Assembly: GCF_003129485.1 (NCBI RefSeq)
Contig: NZ_QFFG01000006.1
Span: forward strand, 62,001-126,000
Reading direction: 5' to 3'
Source: Polaribacter aquimarinus
GTDB lineage: Bacteria; Bacteroidota; Bacteroidia; Flavobacteriales; Flavobacteriaceae
Length of the DNA: 64,000 nucleotides
Position numbers and translations under genes: made by a program. Numbering within the stretch: the first letter of the stretch is position 1; the number at the start of each line of letters is the position of its first letter. The notes beneath the pieces were generated by a model. The model made no database searches, was not told the origin of the DNA, and saw only the letters and a program-made list of their open reading frames with translations. Positions 8,786 to 18,092 of this stretch are shown in pieces.

Positions 8786-10489
8786 ATGTGTGGTATTGCT
8801 GGTATAGTTGGTGAAAAGTCCAATAAAAAAATATTGACTAAGATGTTGGCTTCTCAAAATCATAGAGGACCAGATAACACAGGGATTTATGGTGATAATG
8901 AAGTTATGTTAGGGCATAACAGATTATCTATTATAGATTTAACAAAAAATGCAAATCAACCTTTTACTGATGTTAACAAGCGCTATTATTTAACTTTTAA
9001 TGGAGAAATCTATAATTATTTAGAACTAAGATCTGAACTTAATTATTGTTTTAAAACAGATTCTGATACTGAAGTTTTATTAGCAGCTTATTTAAAATGG
9101 GGAAAAGACTGTCTTCATAAATTAAATGGTATGTTTTCTTTTGCTATTTGGGATTCTGAGAAGAAAAAACTATTTGCAGCTAGAGATCGATTTGGTGTAA
9201 AACCGTTTTATTATTGTCTTTATGAAAAAGATTTCTATTTTTCTTCTGAAATTAAAGCTTTATTTGAAACAGGCATAATAAAAAAACCAAATAAAAAAGT
9301 ATGGGCTAATTATTTTTCTTATGGTTCTTATGGTTTACCGCATGAAACTTTTTGGAAAGATATTCATCAACTTTCCGCTGGACATTATATTGAATATGAA
9401 AAAAACAATTTAAAAATTAGTAAGTGGTATTTTTTTGAAGAAGAAATTAGAAAATATTCTACACAAAATTTATCATATCAAGAATCCAAAGAAAAATATA
9501 CAAAACTTCTAAAAGACAGTATAAAACTTCGTTTTAGAGCAGATGTTTCCATAGGTTTTAATATAAGCGGTGGAGTGGATAGTTCTACTTTATTGGCATT
9601 AATAAATAATGAAAAAAGCACAAAGAACATAAAAGCTTTTACTTTTTATTGTGATAATAAAGAATATGATGAGCTTCCATGGGTTGAAGAAATGATATCT
9701 CATACTAATAATCCATTAGAAAAAGTTTTACTAAAATCTAATGATGTAAAAAAATTATCAGCAAAAATATCAGATTTACAAGACGAACCATATGGAGGTA
9801 TACCTACAGTAGCTTATGCTAATATTTTTAAAAAAGCACGTAATCTTAATACAATAGTTTTATTAGATGGACAAGGTATGGATGAGCAATGGGCTGGTTA
9901 CGATTATTATTTGTCAAATAATAACACTAATACCATACAAGGGGTAGTTAATTCTCCATTTAAAAAAAATGTTTTAACTAAAGAATTTCTAAAATATGCA
10001 GATAAACCTACTTATCCAAAACCATTTTCTGATGATTTGTTAAATAAACAATATAGAGATTTATTTTACACAAAAATTCCAAGGGCATTAAGGTTTAATG
10101 ATAGAATATCTATGGCTTTTTCAACAGAATTAAGAGAGCCCTTTTTAGACTATAGATTAGTTGAATTTGCATTTTCTCAACCATTGGAGTATAAGATTAA
10201 AAATAATGTTCAAAAAAAAATGATTAGAGATATTGCGTCAGAATATTTGAGTAATTCAATTTCTTACGCTCCTAAAAGACCTTTGCAAACACCACAAAGG
10301 GAGTGGTTACAAAATGAATTATTTGATTTTGTTCTTAATAAACTAAAAACACTTAAAGATTCAGAATATTCTTCTTGGTTTAATTTTTCTGAAATAGAAA
10401 AAGAATTAAAACTATATAAGGAGTGCGAATTAGACTCTAGTTTTCATATTTGGCAATGGTTAAATTTATCGCTTTTAATTAATAAATAG
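8786..10489 (+). CDS. asnB: Asparagine synthase (glutamine-hydrolysing), AsnB family
   Basis: 567 residues. The N-terminal glutamine amidotransferase domain starts MCGIAG, so Cys2 is the nucleophile after Met removal; NHRGPD and FNGEIYNY follow. The C-terminal synthetase domain has the PPi loop SGGVDS at residues 261-266 and LDGQGMDEQWAGYD. Such enzymes make an amide from a carboxylate, ATP and glutamine nitrogen. Inside polysaccharide operons, AsnB homologues often amidate a uronic acid or another sugar acid (WbpS-like). The position 3 bases after the dehydrogenase supports that role, but free asparagine synthesis cannot be excluded. Confidence 0.9.
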   Translation: MCGIAGIVGEKSNKKILTKMLASQNHRGPDNTGIYGDNEVMLGHNRLSIIDLTKNANQPFTDVNKRYYLTFNGEIYNYLELRSELNYCFKTDSDTEVLLAAYLKWGKDCLHKLNGMFSFAIWDSEKKKLFAARDRFGVKPFYYCLYEKDFYFSSEIKALFETGIIKKPNKKVWANYFSYGSYGLPHETFWKDIHQLSAGHYIEYEKNNLKISKWYFFEEEIRKYSTQNLSYQESKEKYTKLLKDSIKLRFRADVSIGFNISGGVDSSTLLALINNEKSTKNIKAFTFYCDNKEYDELPWVEEMISHTNNPLEKVLLKSNDVKKLSAKISDLQDEPYGGIPTVAYANIFKKARNLNTIVLLDGQGMDEQWAGYDYYLSNNNTNTIQGVVNSPFKKNVLTKEFLKYADKPTYPKPFSDDLLNKQYRDLFYTKIPRALRFNDRISMAFSTELREPFLDYRLVEFAFSQPLEYKIKNNVQKKMIRDIASEYLSNSISYAPKRPLQTPQREWLQNELFDFVLNKLKTLKDSEYSSWFNFSEIEKELKLYKECELDSSFHIWQWLNLSLLINK

Positions 10490-10498
10490 TAAATATTG

Positions 10499-11881
10499 AT
10501 GAAAAAAAAAGAATTAATAGTGTTTGTAGTTCCTGATGGAACTGGTATAAAAAATTATCTTTTTTCTAATATTATTCCTATTTTAATTCAAAAAGGAAAA
10601 GATGTTTTTATTTATCATTCATTAGACGAGAATGCCTTAAATGAAGTTAGAAAAATTCATAATATAGAATTTGAATCTAAAGCTATTCCTACTTTTAAAG
10701 AACCTTTTAAACAAAAATTTTTAAGAGAGGCAATTGCATATGCAAGATTAAATTACAATTCAAAAATAGTAAATAACCCTACTATACTAACAAATTGGAA
10801 TTCTAGTAAAAAAGGGGTTTTAAAGAAAGCTTTTTATTTTTTGGTTGAAAAATCAGGAAAATATTTGTCAAAAAAATATTCTAGAATTCTAAATTTTGAA
10901 GAGAAGTATCAACAAACTATAAAAAGTACTATATACAAAGACATTCAATTTCTAGAAAAATTAAATCCTGAGAGTTTATTTTTTACACATCAAAGATCTG
11001 TAAAAGCTATACCTATTTTGCATGCTGCAAAACAATTAAAAATAAAAACTATTGGAGCGATTTATTCTTGGGATAATATTCCTAAAGGAAGATTAGCTTT
11101 AAGAACACAAAAATATGTTGTTTGGTCTAATTATATGAAAAAGGAGCTTAAATTTTATTATCCCGAAATTAATGAAGAAAATATTATTATTACAGGGTCT
11201 CCACAATTCGATTTTTACAAGAAAGAAAGTATAATAGACAAAAAAGAAAATTTTTACAAAACATATAATTTAGATTTAAGTAAGAGAACAGTATGTTTTT
11301 CTGGAGGTGATGAATTAACTTCTCCTTACGACCAAAACTATTTACAAGATATAGCAGAAGAAATAAAGAAAAACAAAAAAGAAAATGAAATACAGATTCT
11401 TTTTAGAAGATGTCCAGTAGATATTTCTAGTAGATATGATAAAGTTATAGAAAAATACAAAGATTTAATAATACCAATTCATCCTCTTTGGAGTAATGAT
11501 AGCAAGCACTGGTCTACTTTGTTTCCATATTATGATGATATAAAATTATTAGCCAATATTTGCAAACATAGCGACTTAGTTTTCAATATAGGCTCTACAA
11601 TAGCGTTAGATTTTGCAGCTTTTGATAGGCCTGCTGCATATTTAAATTATGACACCTGTGAAGATAAAAATTGGTCTGTTAAAACTATTTATAATTTTGA
11701 ACATTTTAAATCTATGCCTGATAAAAACCAAGTTTTTTGGGTGAATTCAAAGAATGATATTCTTAAAATTATTGAAAAAGCTAGTAAAACTAACTTTTCC
11801 TTAGGAAAAGATTGGTTTAATATTATTAATATTGATAATGATAATATATCTTTGAATATAGTTAATCAAATTATAAAATAG
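10499..11881 (+). CDS. Unassigned GT-B-like surface-carbohydrate protein
   Basis: 460 residues from the ATG at 10499; an in-frame TTG lies directly before it. No signal peptide is seen. The layout looks like two Rossmann domains: an N-terminal VFVVPDGTGIKNYL strand-loop, and in the second half ITGSPQFDFY, FRRCPVD and NIGSTIALDFAAFDRPAAYL. The last block resembles the C-terminal donor site of GT-B enzymes such as CDP-glycerol glycerophosphotransferases. I do not recognise a specific family. It sits between the asparagine synthase and a GT4 gene with minimal spacing, so a cytoplasmic transferase role in the same polysaccharide is likely. It is the best unassigned candidate for transferring the CMP-activated sugar, but that is speculation. 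Confidence 0.6.
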   Translation: MKKKELIVFVVPDGTGIKNYLFSNIIPILIQKGKDVFIYHSLDENALNEVRKIHNIEFESKAIPTFKEPFKQKFLREAIAYARLNYNSKIVNNPTILTNWNSSKKGVLKKAFYFLVEKSGKYLSKKYSRILNFEEKYQQTIKSTIYKDIQFLEKLNPESLFFTHQRSVKAIPILHAAKQLKIKTIGAIYSWDNIPKGRLALRTQKYVVWSNYMKKELKFYYPEINEENIIITGSPQFDFYKKESIIDKKENFYKTYNLDLSKRTVCFSGGDELTSPYDQNYLQDIAEEIKKNKKENEIQILFRRCPVDISSRYDKVIEKYKDLIIPIHPLWSNDSKHWSTLFPYYDDIKLLANICKHSDLVFNIGSTIALDFAAFDRPAAYLNYDTCEDKNWSVKTIYNFEHFKSMPDKNQVFWVNSKNDILKIIEKASKTNFSLGKDWFNIINIDNDNISLNIVNQIIK

Positions 11882-13008
11882 TGCATATCATTTTTCTTAC
11901 GAGTGAATTTCCAGATAATCAGAATACTTATGGAGGTATTGGCACATTTGTGAAGTTTTTAGCTGAAAAATTAGTGGCACAAAATGTTAAAGTATCTGTA
12001 ATTGGCATTTATAAAAATGATGAATCTATAGAAGTAAATGGGATTAAGGTACACAAGCTAAAAAAATCTAATTGGATTTTAGGTAAGTTTTACCATCATA
12101 ATTTGAAAATTCAAAAAAAAATAAAAGAAATTAATAATTACTCTCCTATAGATTTTATCGAAGGCAGTGAATTAAATTTTGCTTTTTTTCCAAAAAAAAC
12201 TTCTTATAAAAAAGTAATAAGATTACATGGAGGTCATCATTTTTTTGCAAATGAACTAGGGAAGAAAACTGCTTTTTGGAGAAGTTATCAAGAAAAAAAA
12301 TCGTTTAAAAAAGCAAATTACTTTATAGCAGTTACCAATTATGTAGGAAATCAAACAAAAAAGTTTTTAAAATTTAATTTTAAATTTATAACAATTTTTA
12401 ACACAGTTAAATTGGATGCATTTTATAATTCTAATCCTATAAAAGAAATTCCATTTAAGCTCTTGTTTATTGGTACTGTTTGTGAAAAAAAAGGAGTAGA
12501 AAATTTGATAAATGCTTTTTATTTTATAAAACAAAAGTTTCCAGAAGCAACTTTAGATATTATTGGAAGAGATTGGTCTTTTAAAGAAAATGCATCTTAT
12601 ACAGATTATTTAAAGATAATAATAAAAGAAAAGAATATTAGTGGTATTAAATTTTTAGGAGCTTTGCCATATGATGTAATTCCTTCTGAAATAGAGAAAG
12701 CTCAAATCTGTGTTTATCCTTCATTAGCAGAATCTTTTGGTTTAACAATTATAGAATCAATGTCAATGGGTAAAGCAATTGTAGCGAGTAAAATAGAACC
12801 TTATAAAGAAATAGTTGGAAACAGCAATTCTGTTCTTTTTCATGATGTTAATTCTATTGAAGATATTGTAGATAAAATTTCTTTATTATTAACCTCCCAA
12901 AAACGAAGAGAGCAGTTGAGTTTAAAAAGTAGAGATTATGTTATAAATAAGTTTAAAATAGATAAAATCATAGAACAAAACTTAGAATTTTATAAGTCGA
13001 TATCTTAA
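11881..13008 (+). CDS. Glycosyltransferase family 4
   Basis: 375 residues, GT-B. The start is a GTG sharing its G with the preceding TAG. The N-terminal acceptor domain begins HIIFLTSEFP and has the glycine loop NTYGGIGTF. The C-terminal donor domain begins near residue 195 (LLFIGTVCEKKGVENLI) and carries a perfect EX7E motif, ESFGLTIIE, in a PSLAESFG context. It is a retaining glycosyltransferase acting on nucleotide sugars at the inner face of the membrane. A 23-base gap separates it from the acetyltransferase-like gene. The sugar transferred is unknown. Confidence 0.92.
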   Translation: MHIIFLTSEFPDNQNTYGGIGTFVKFLAEKLVAQNVKVSVIGIYKNDESIEVNGIKVHKLKKSNWILGKFYHHNLKIQKKIKEINNYSPIDFIEGSELNFAFFPKKTSYKKVIRLHGGHHFFANELGKKTAFWRSYQEKKSFKKANYFIAVTNYVGNQTKKFLKFNFKFITIFNTVKLDAFYNSNPIKEIPFKLLFIGTVCEKKGVENLINAFYFIKQKFPEATLDIIGRDWSFKENASYTDYLKIIIKEKNISGIKFLGALPYDVIPSEIEKAQICVYPSLAESFGLTIIESMSMGKAIVASKIEPYKEIVGNSNSVLFHDVNSIEDIVDKISLLLTSQKRREQLSLKSRDYVINKFKIDKIIEQNLEFYKSIS

Positions 13009-13031
13009 ATCCTAAAAAATAAATTAATATT

Positions 13032-13574
13032 TTGTTTAAATCAGATATTTTAAAATATAAAAAATATAGTGGTAAACCAGCACTAATTCTTATAATAACT
13101 ACCCAAGGTTTATGGGCTATCTGTGTCTATAGAATATCTAATTTTATTTATAAAAGTAATTTGCCAAAACTAATTAAAAAACCACTTCTATTAATCTCTA
13201 TTTTGTTTCAAAAGTGGATTGAAATTATCACTGGAATTTCTATTCCATATTCAGCATCAATAGGTAAATCATTTTATATTGGACATTTTGGAGGTATTAT
13301 TATTAATGCTAAAAGCGTAATAGGTGACAATTGTAATATATCTCAAGGGGTAACAATCGGAGTTAGTGGTAGAGGTGATAAAAGAGGAATTCCAATTATT
13401 AAGAATAATGTTTATATTGGTGCAAATGCAGTTGTTGCAGGTAAAATCGAAATAGGTAACAATTGTGTTGTTGCTGCAAATTCATTAGTAATTAATTCAA
13501 TAGAAGATAATTCTACAGTAATTGGTGTGCCAGCAAAAATTATCAATAAAAATAGTTCTATCGGATATATTTAA
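13032..13574 (+). CDS. Serine acetyltransferase-like left-handed beta-helix protein
   Basis: 180 residues from a TTG start, the only reasonable start near the family N-terminus. Residues 20-75 are mostly alpha-helical and hydrophobic. From about residue 78 the hexapeptide repeats of a left-handed beta-helix run (IGKSFYIGHFGGI, VIGDNCNISQGVTIGVSG, YIGANAVVAGKIEIG), ending VIGVPAKII. The His in YIGHFGG and the ISQGVTIG block match CysE/EpsC-type acetyltransferases. In a polysaccharide operon such proteins are often sugar O- or N-acetyltransferases. It overlaps the next gene by one base (TAATG). Acetyl-CoA use is inferred from the family. Confidence 0.85.
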   Translation: MFKSDILKYKKYSGKPALILIITTQGLWAICVYRISNFIYKSNLPKLIKKPLLLISILFQKWIEIITGISIPYSASIGKSFYIGHFGGIIINAKSVIGDNCNISQGVTIGVSGRGDKRGIPIIKNNVYIGANAVVAGKIEIGNNCVVAANSLVINSIEDNSTVIGVPAKIINKNSSIGYI

Positions 13575-14683
13575 TGAATTTTTTAGTAATCTCAGACGCA
13601 CCAATAATAAAGCAAAAGGATAAATATTTTGCTTACGCACCTTATGTTAATGAAATGAATATCTGGATGAAATATTGTGAAACCACAATTATTTCACCAA
13701 CAAAATATCATAAACCCTTATTAATAAAAAATTTTAATAGAGAACCAATTGTTAAATCAATACCAGCATTAGTATTTAATTCTTTTGGTAAATCTTTGAA
13801 GAGTATAATTAGTATGCCATATATTTTTTTTATGCTCTTTTTTCAAATATATAAAACAGATCATTTACATTTAAGGTGTCCTGGTAATATTGGATTATTG
13901 GGTAGTTTAGTTCAAATTTTATTTCCAAATAAGAAAAAGACTGTTAAATATGCCGGTAATTGGGATCCTAACAGCAAACAACCATTAAGTTATAGAATTC
14001 AAAAATGGATTCTCTCTAATACATTCTTAACTAAAAACTGTAAAGTATTGGTTTACGGAGAATGGAAAAATCAGTCTAAAAATATTGTTCCCTTTTTTAC
14101 AGCCTCATACAGAGCTACTGAAATAGAAGTTATATCTGATAAAGATATTTCTAAATTGATTAGGTTTATCTATGTTGGCGCATTCTCTGAAGGTAAACAA
14201 CCTATGTTAAGTGTAAAAACTATTGAAAAATTGTTGACTACTAATTATAATATTCAGCTTGATATGTATGGAAATGGAGATGAGTTTGAAAAGGTGAAAA
14301 ATTATATCAAAGAAAAATCTTTAGGAGAATATATTTATTTACATGGCAATCAATCAAAAGACATTGTGAAAGAGGCTTTTAAAAAAGCTCATTTTTTAAT
14401 TTTTATTTCCAAATCCGAAGGGTGGCCAAAAGTTGTAGCAGAAGCTATGTTTTGGAAATGTTTGCCCATTTCTTCTAAAGTTTCATGTGTTGAATTTATG
14501 TTAGGTTATGGTAATAGAGGGATATTAGTTGATGATAAAACTGATGAAAACCTTCTGTCTAAAATTGTAATAAATATTTTAGAAAATAATAATTACCATA
14601 AAAAAGTAAATCTTGCTCAAAATTGGTCGCATAATTTTACATTAGATAAATTCGAATCAGAAATAAAAAAGCTTTTAATCTGA
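13574..14683 (+). CDS. Glycosyltransferase family 4-like
   Basis: 369 residues. The N-terminal half is divergent, with LHLRCPGNIGLLG and KYAGNWDP. The C-terminal GT-B donor domain is clear from about residue 200: IYVGAFSEGKQP, MYGNGDEFEKV, then the EX7E motif EGWPKVVAE in an ISKSEGWPK context. The gene is coupled to its neighbours on both sides by one-base overlaps (TAATG and TGATG), so it is translated with the operon. It is a cytoplasmic retaining glycosyltransferase of unknown specificity. Confidence 0.87.
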   Translation: MNFLVISDAPIIKQKDKYFAYAPYVNEMNIWMKYCETTIISPTKYHKPLLIKNFNREPIVKSIPALVFNSFGKSLKSIISMPYIFFMLFFQIYKTDHLHLRCPGNIGLLGSLVQILFPNKKKTVKYAGNWDPNSKQPLSYRIQKWILSNTFLTKNCKVLVYGEWKNQSKNIVPFFTASYRATEIEVISDKDISKLIRFIYVGAFSEGKQPMLSVKTIEKLLTTNYNIQLDMYGNGDEFEKVKNYIKEKSLGEYIYLHGNQSKDIVKEAFKKAHFLIFISKSEGWPKVVAEAMFWKCLPISSKVSCVEFMLGYGNRGILVDDKTDENLLSKIVINILENNNYHKKVNLAQNWSHNFTLDKFESEIKKLLI

Positions 14684-15759
14684 TGAGAAAATTAAACATA
14701 ATTCAGATAATAGATAGCCTTAATACTGGAGGTGCTGAAGTACTAGCAGTTAATATTGCAAACGAACTTCATAATTTAAATTATGGCTCTCATTTATGTA
14801 CTACAAGAAAAGAAGGTAAATTAAAGAGTAATCTAAAAAAAGAAGTAGGTTATGTTTTCTTAAATAGAAAAAAAAAGATTGACATTACATCGGTATTTAG
14901 CCTAAGAAGTTATATTATTAAAAATAATATTAGTATTATTCATGCTCATAGTACTTCTTATTTTATTGCTGTCTGTGTTAAATTTATTTACCCTAAAGTT
15001 AAAATTATTTGGCACGATCACTTTGGAGTTATTCAGAGTTTAAATCATAGAAAATTATTTCCTTTAAAGTTTCTTTCTTTATTTTTTAAGACAATAATTA
15101 GTGTTAATTCTGACTTAGAAAAATGGGCAAAAGAAAAACTATTATGCAAAAAAGTTTATTTTTTAAACAATTTCCCAAACTTCAATAATTCAGATTCTAG
15201 TACAATTTTGAAAGGCTTAAATGATAAGAGGATTATACATTTGGCGGCTTTCAGAGAACAAAAAGACCATATAACATTAATAAAAGCGTTTAATTTATTT
15301 CATTCAGTTAATAAAGAATGGACTTTACATTTGGTTGGACAACAGAATAATGAAATCTATTCTAAAAAAATATTAGATTTAATAAAAAAAATGGGATTAC
15401 AAAATCATATTTTTGTTTATGGATCATGTTTAGATATTGAAAATATTTTAGATCAATCTTCAATTGGAATTTTATCGTCTAATTCTGAAGGTTTACCTTT
15501 AGCTTTGTTAGAATATGGTTTGGCCAAATTACCTGTTATCGTAACTGATGTTGGCGAATGCTCTAAAGTTGTTATTGATGGTGTTTCTGGATATGTTGTT
15601 AACTCTAAAAATTATAATGAATTATCAGAAAAAATATTACTATTAGTAAGTTCTAATAAAAAAAGAAAAGAATTTTCCGCTAAGCATTATGCTAACGTTT
15701 TAAAAAACTATTCTAAAAAAAGTTTTTTTAAAAAAGTAATTGAAATATATAAAGATTAA
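14683..15759 (+). CDS. Glycosyltransferase family 4
   Basis: 358 residues. It starts with the typical IIQIIDSLNTGGAEVLAVNIA, where the GGAE loop is the glycine-rich acceptor-domain motif of GT4 enzymes. HAHSTSYF and IWHDHFG lie in the first domain. The donor domain has HLAAFREQKDHITLI, LVGQQN, VYGSCLDIENIL and the EX7E motif EGLPLALLE. It starts at an ATG overlapping the previous TGA stop. It is probably one of the repeat-unit transferases. It directly precedes the Wzy-like gene, a common arrangement in such operons. Confidence 0.92.
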   Translation: MRKLNIIQIIDSLNTGGAEVLAVNIANELHNLNYGSHLCTTRKEGKLKSNLKKEVGYVFLNRKKKIDITSVFSLRSYIIKNNISIIHAHSTSYFIAVCVKFIYPKVKIIWHDHFGVIQSLNHRKLFPLKFLSLFFKTIISVNSDLEKWAKEKLLCKKVYFLNNFPNFNNSDSSTILKGLNDKRIIHLAAFREQKDHITLIKAFNLFHSVNKEWTLHLVGQQNNEIYSKKILDLIKKMGLQNHIFVYGSCLDIENILDQSSIGILSSNSEGLPLALLEYGLAKLPVIVTDVGECSKVVIDGVSGYVVNSKNYNELSEKILLLVSSNKKRKEFSAKHYANVLKNYSKKSFFKKVIEIYKD

Positions 15760-15761
15760 TT

Positions 15762-17084
15762 GTGCAGAATAGAATTTTAAATAACAAACTTACTTTTATT
15801 ATTGTACATCTTGTATTTGGTTTTTTGGGAACATTCCCTTTGTTCCCCAGTATGATGGGTTTTTTAAGTATTGTAATACCATTATATTTAATTTTTATTG
15901 AAGGTAATGAAAATGAAATAGCTTTTCTTTCTGCCGCATATTTAGTTGGTGCAGAGGTATTTATTAGAATGACTGGAGGTTTCATTTTATATGAATCAGG
16001 TAAATATGCTGTTATTGTTTTTTTAGTATATGGTATGTTGTCGGGAAGATTCAAGCAAATTTTTTCAATTCAATACTTAGCCTATTTATTTTTATTGCTA
16101 ATAGGTATTGTTTTTACACAAGTGCCAGAAGGAGAATCTTTAAGAAAAAATGTATTGTTTAATTTAAGTGGTCCAATAGTTTTAGGAATTTCAGCATTTT
16201 ACTTTTTCCAAAGACCAATAAAACTAAAATTGTTAAAAGACGCTATGTTCTTTATGTTATTACCATTGTTTTCAATGATAATTTATCTATACTTTAGAAC
16301 TCCTGACTTAAAAGAAATTGTTTTTGGAGGTGAAGCTAATTTTGCAACTTCTGGAGGTTTTGGACCAAATCAAGTAGCTACAGCTATTGGATTAGGAATG
16401 TTTATTTTAACAGTATTTATACTTTCAAAATATAAGTTAACTGGATATCTTTTTTTAGATTCAATTTTTTTAATTTATTTTAGTTACAGAGGCTTATTAA
16501 CTTTTTCAAGGGGTGGTATTATAACATCTTTTATTACCCTATTAGTTTTTTCATTGTTTTATATTCTCTATAAAAAAATTGCTTTTTCAGTGCTTTTAAA
16601 ATATATTTTTATTGCCGGATTCTTTATAGTAGCTGTTTGGCTTTATACATCTAATATTACTGGAGGCATGCTTAACAATAGATATACAGGAAAAAATGCG
16701 GTTGGTATACAAAAAGATATTACTACTGGAAGAATAGATATTTTTGAAGTTCAATTAGATAATTTTTTAAAAAACCCTTTAGGTATTGGAGTGGGTAATG
16801 GAAAGTATGAAAGATTAAAGAGTATAGAACATGTTACTGGAGCATCACATAATGAAGTTGGAAGATTACTAGAAGAACATGGTATTATAGGTTTTTTCTT
16901 ACTTTTATTATTAATGATTGTACCTCTGTTTAATTTTTTTAGAGGTAATTTTTTGCAAAAAGCTTTTATTATTTCTTTTTATACCATTTGGTTTTTGACA
17001 ATAAACCATTCTGCAATGCGGATTGCTTTACCTGGTTTTATATATGGTTTAAGCTTGATAAGAATTGAAAATATAGATGAATAA
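15762..17084 (+). CDS. O-antigen polymerase/ligase family membrane protein (Wzy-like)
   Basis: 440 residues from a GTG start, with about ten to eleven hydrophobic membrane segments. The PF04932-type central region has LTFSRGGIITSF, in which Arg and Gly are conserved. A large periplasmic loop contains NPLGIGVGNG and ASHNEVGRLLEEHGIIG, the signature of Wzy/WaaL proteins. It probably polymerises undecaprenyl-linked repeat units in the periplasm; ligase activity is the alternative, because sequence alone does not separate the two. It overlaps the following GT4 gene by 8 bases. It is the only polymerase-like protein in the operon. Confidence 0.85.
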   Translation: MQNRILNNKLTFIIVHLVFGFLGTFPLFPSMMGFLSIVIPLYLIFIEGNENEIAFLSAAYLVGAEVFIRMTGGFILYESGKYAVIVFLVYGMLSGRFKQIFSIQYLAYLFLLLIGIVFTQVPEGESLRKNVLFNLSGPIVLGISAFYFFQRPIKLKLLKDAMFFMLLPLFSMIIYLYFRTPDLKEIVFGGEANFATSGGFGPNQVATAIGLGMFILTVFILSKYKLTGYLFLDSIFLIYFSYRGLLTFSRGGIITSFITLLVFSLFYILYKKIAFSVLLKYIFIAGFFIVAVWLYTSNITGGMLNNRYTGKNAVGIQKDITTGRIDIFEVQLDNFLKNPLGIGVGNGKYERLKSIEHVTGASHNEVGRLLEEHGIIGFFLLLLLMIVPLFNFFRGNFLQKAFIISFYTIWFLTINHSAMRIALPGFIYGLSLIRIENIDE

Positions 17085-18090
17085 AAAAATTCTATATATA
17101 GGTAATAATTTGAACATGAAAACTAAATATCCGACTGCGTTATTAAGTTTAGTTACAAATTTAAAAAATGAAGGGTTTGATGTAATTGTTAGCTCTAATA
17201 TGCAGAATAAAATACTAAGATTATCAGATATGATTTTTTCTACTATAACAAAAAGAAAAATAGTAGATTATGTTTTAATAGATACTTATAGTACAACAAA
17301 TTTTTATTATGCTTTAATAATATCTCAATTAGCGAGATTTTTTAACTTAAAATATATTCCAATTTTACATGGTGGTAACCTTCCGAATAGATTAGAGAAT
17401 AATAAGTTTTTATCTAATTTAATATTTAAATATTCTTACATAAATGTTGCTCCTTCAAATTATTTAAAATTTATTTTTGAAAAACATAGATTTAAAACTT
17501 TAAATATTCCAAATACCATTTCCATAGAAAAATATCCATTTAAAAAAAGAGAATTTTATAAACCTAGGCTATTATGGGTAAGATCTTTTAAAAGTATTTA
17601 TAATCCTATTCTAGCTTTAAAAGTTTTAATTTTGTTAAAAAAAGAATACCCAAAAGCTACTTTATGTATGGTAGGGCCTTTTTTAGATACTTCTTACAAA
17701 GAATCAATTAACTATCTTAAAAATAATAATTTAGAAAATTCTGTAGAATTTACAAATGTCATTACAAAAGAAGAATGGCATAAGAAATCTGAAAGTTATG
17801 ATATATTTATAAATACCACTAATATTGATAATACACCTGTTAGTGTTATAGAAGCTATGGCTTTAGGCTTACCAGTTGTTTCTACAAATGTCGGAGGAAT
17901 ACCTTTTTTGATAAAACATAAAATTGATGGAATGTTAGTTGAGAAAAACAATGTTATTGAAATGAAAAATGCCATAACTTCAATTTTAAATAATGAATAT
18001 CCTAATATAGCAATTAGTGCAAGAAAAAAAGTTGAAGAATATGATTGGAGTGTGGTTAGAAATAAATGGTTAAGTATTTTAAATTCATAA
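17077..18090 (+). CDS. Glycosyltransferase family 4
   Basis: 337 residues. The N-terminus (ILYIGNNLNMKTKYPTALL) lacks the GG loop, but HGGNLPNRL and the later VAPSNYL fit a GT-B acceptor domain. The donor domain has WVRSFKSIYNPILAL, MVGPFLD, and an acidic-x7-Glu block DNTPVSVIE followed by GLPVVSTNVGGIPFLI, typical of GT4. The first acidic residue is Asp rather than Glu. It overlaps the 3' end of the Wzy-like gene. It is a cytoplasmic sugar transferase with unknown donor. Confidence 0.9.
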   Translation: MNKKILYIGNNLNMKTKYPTALLSLVTNLKNEGFDVIVSSNMQNKILRLSDMIFSTITKRKIVDYVLIDTYSTTNFYYALIISQLARFFNLKYIPILHGGNLPNRLENNKFLSNLIFKYSYINVAPSNYLKFIFEKHRFKTLNIPNTISIEKYPFKKREFYKPRLLWVRSFKSIYNPILALKVLILLKKEYPKATLCMVGPFLDTSYKESINYLKNNNLENSVEFTNVITKEEWHKKSESYDIFINTTNIDNTPVSVIEAMALGLPVVSTNVGGIPFLIKHKIDGMLVEKNNVIEMKNAITSILNNEYPNIAISARKKVEEYDWSVVRNKWLSILNS

Positions 18091-18092
18091 GT

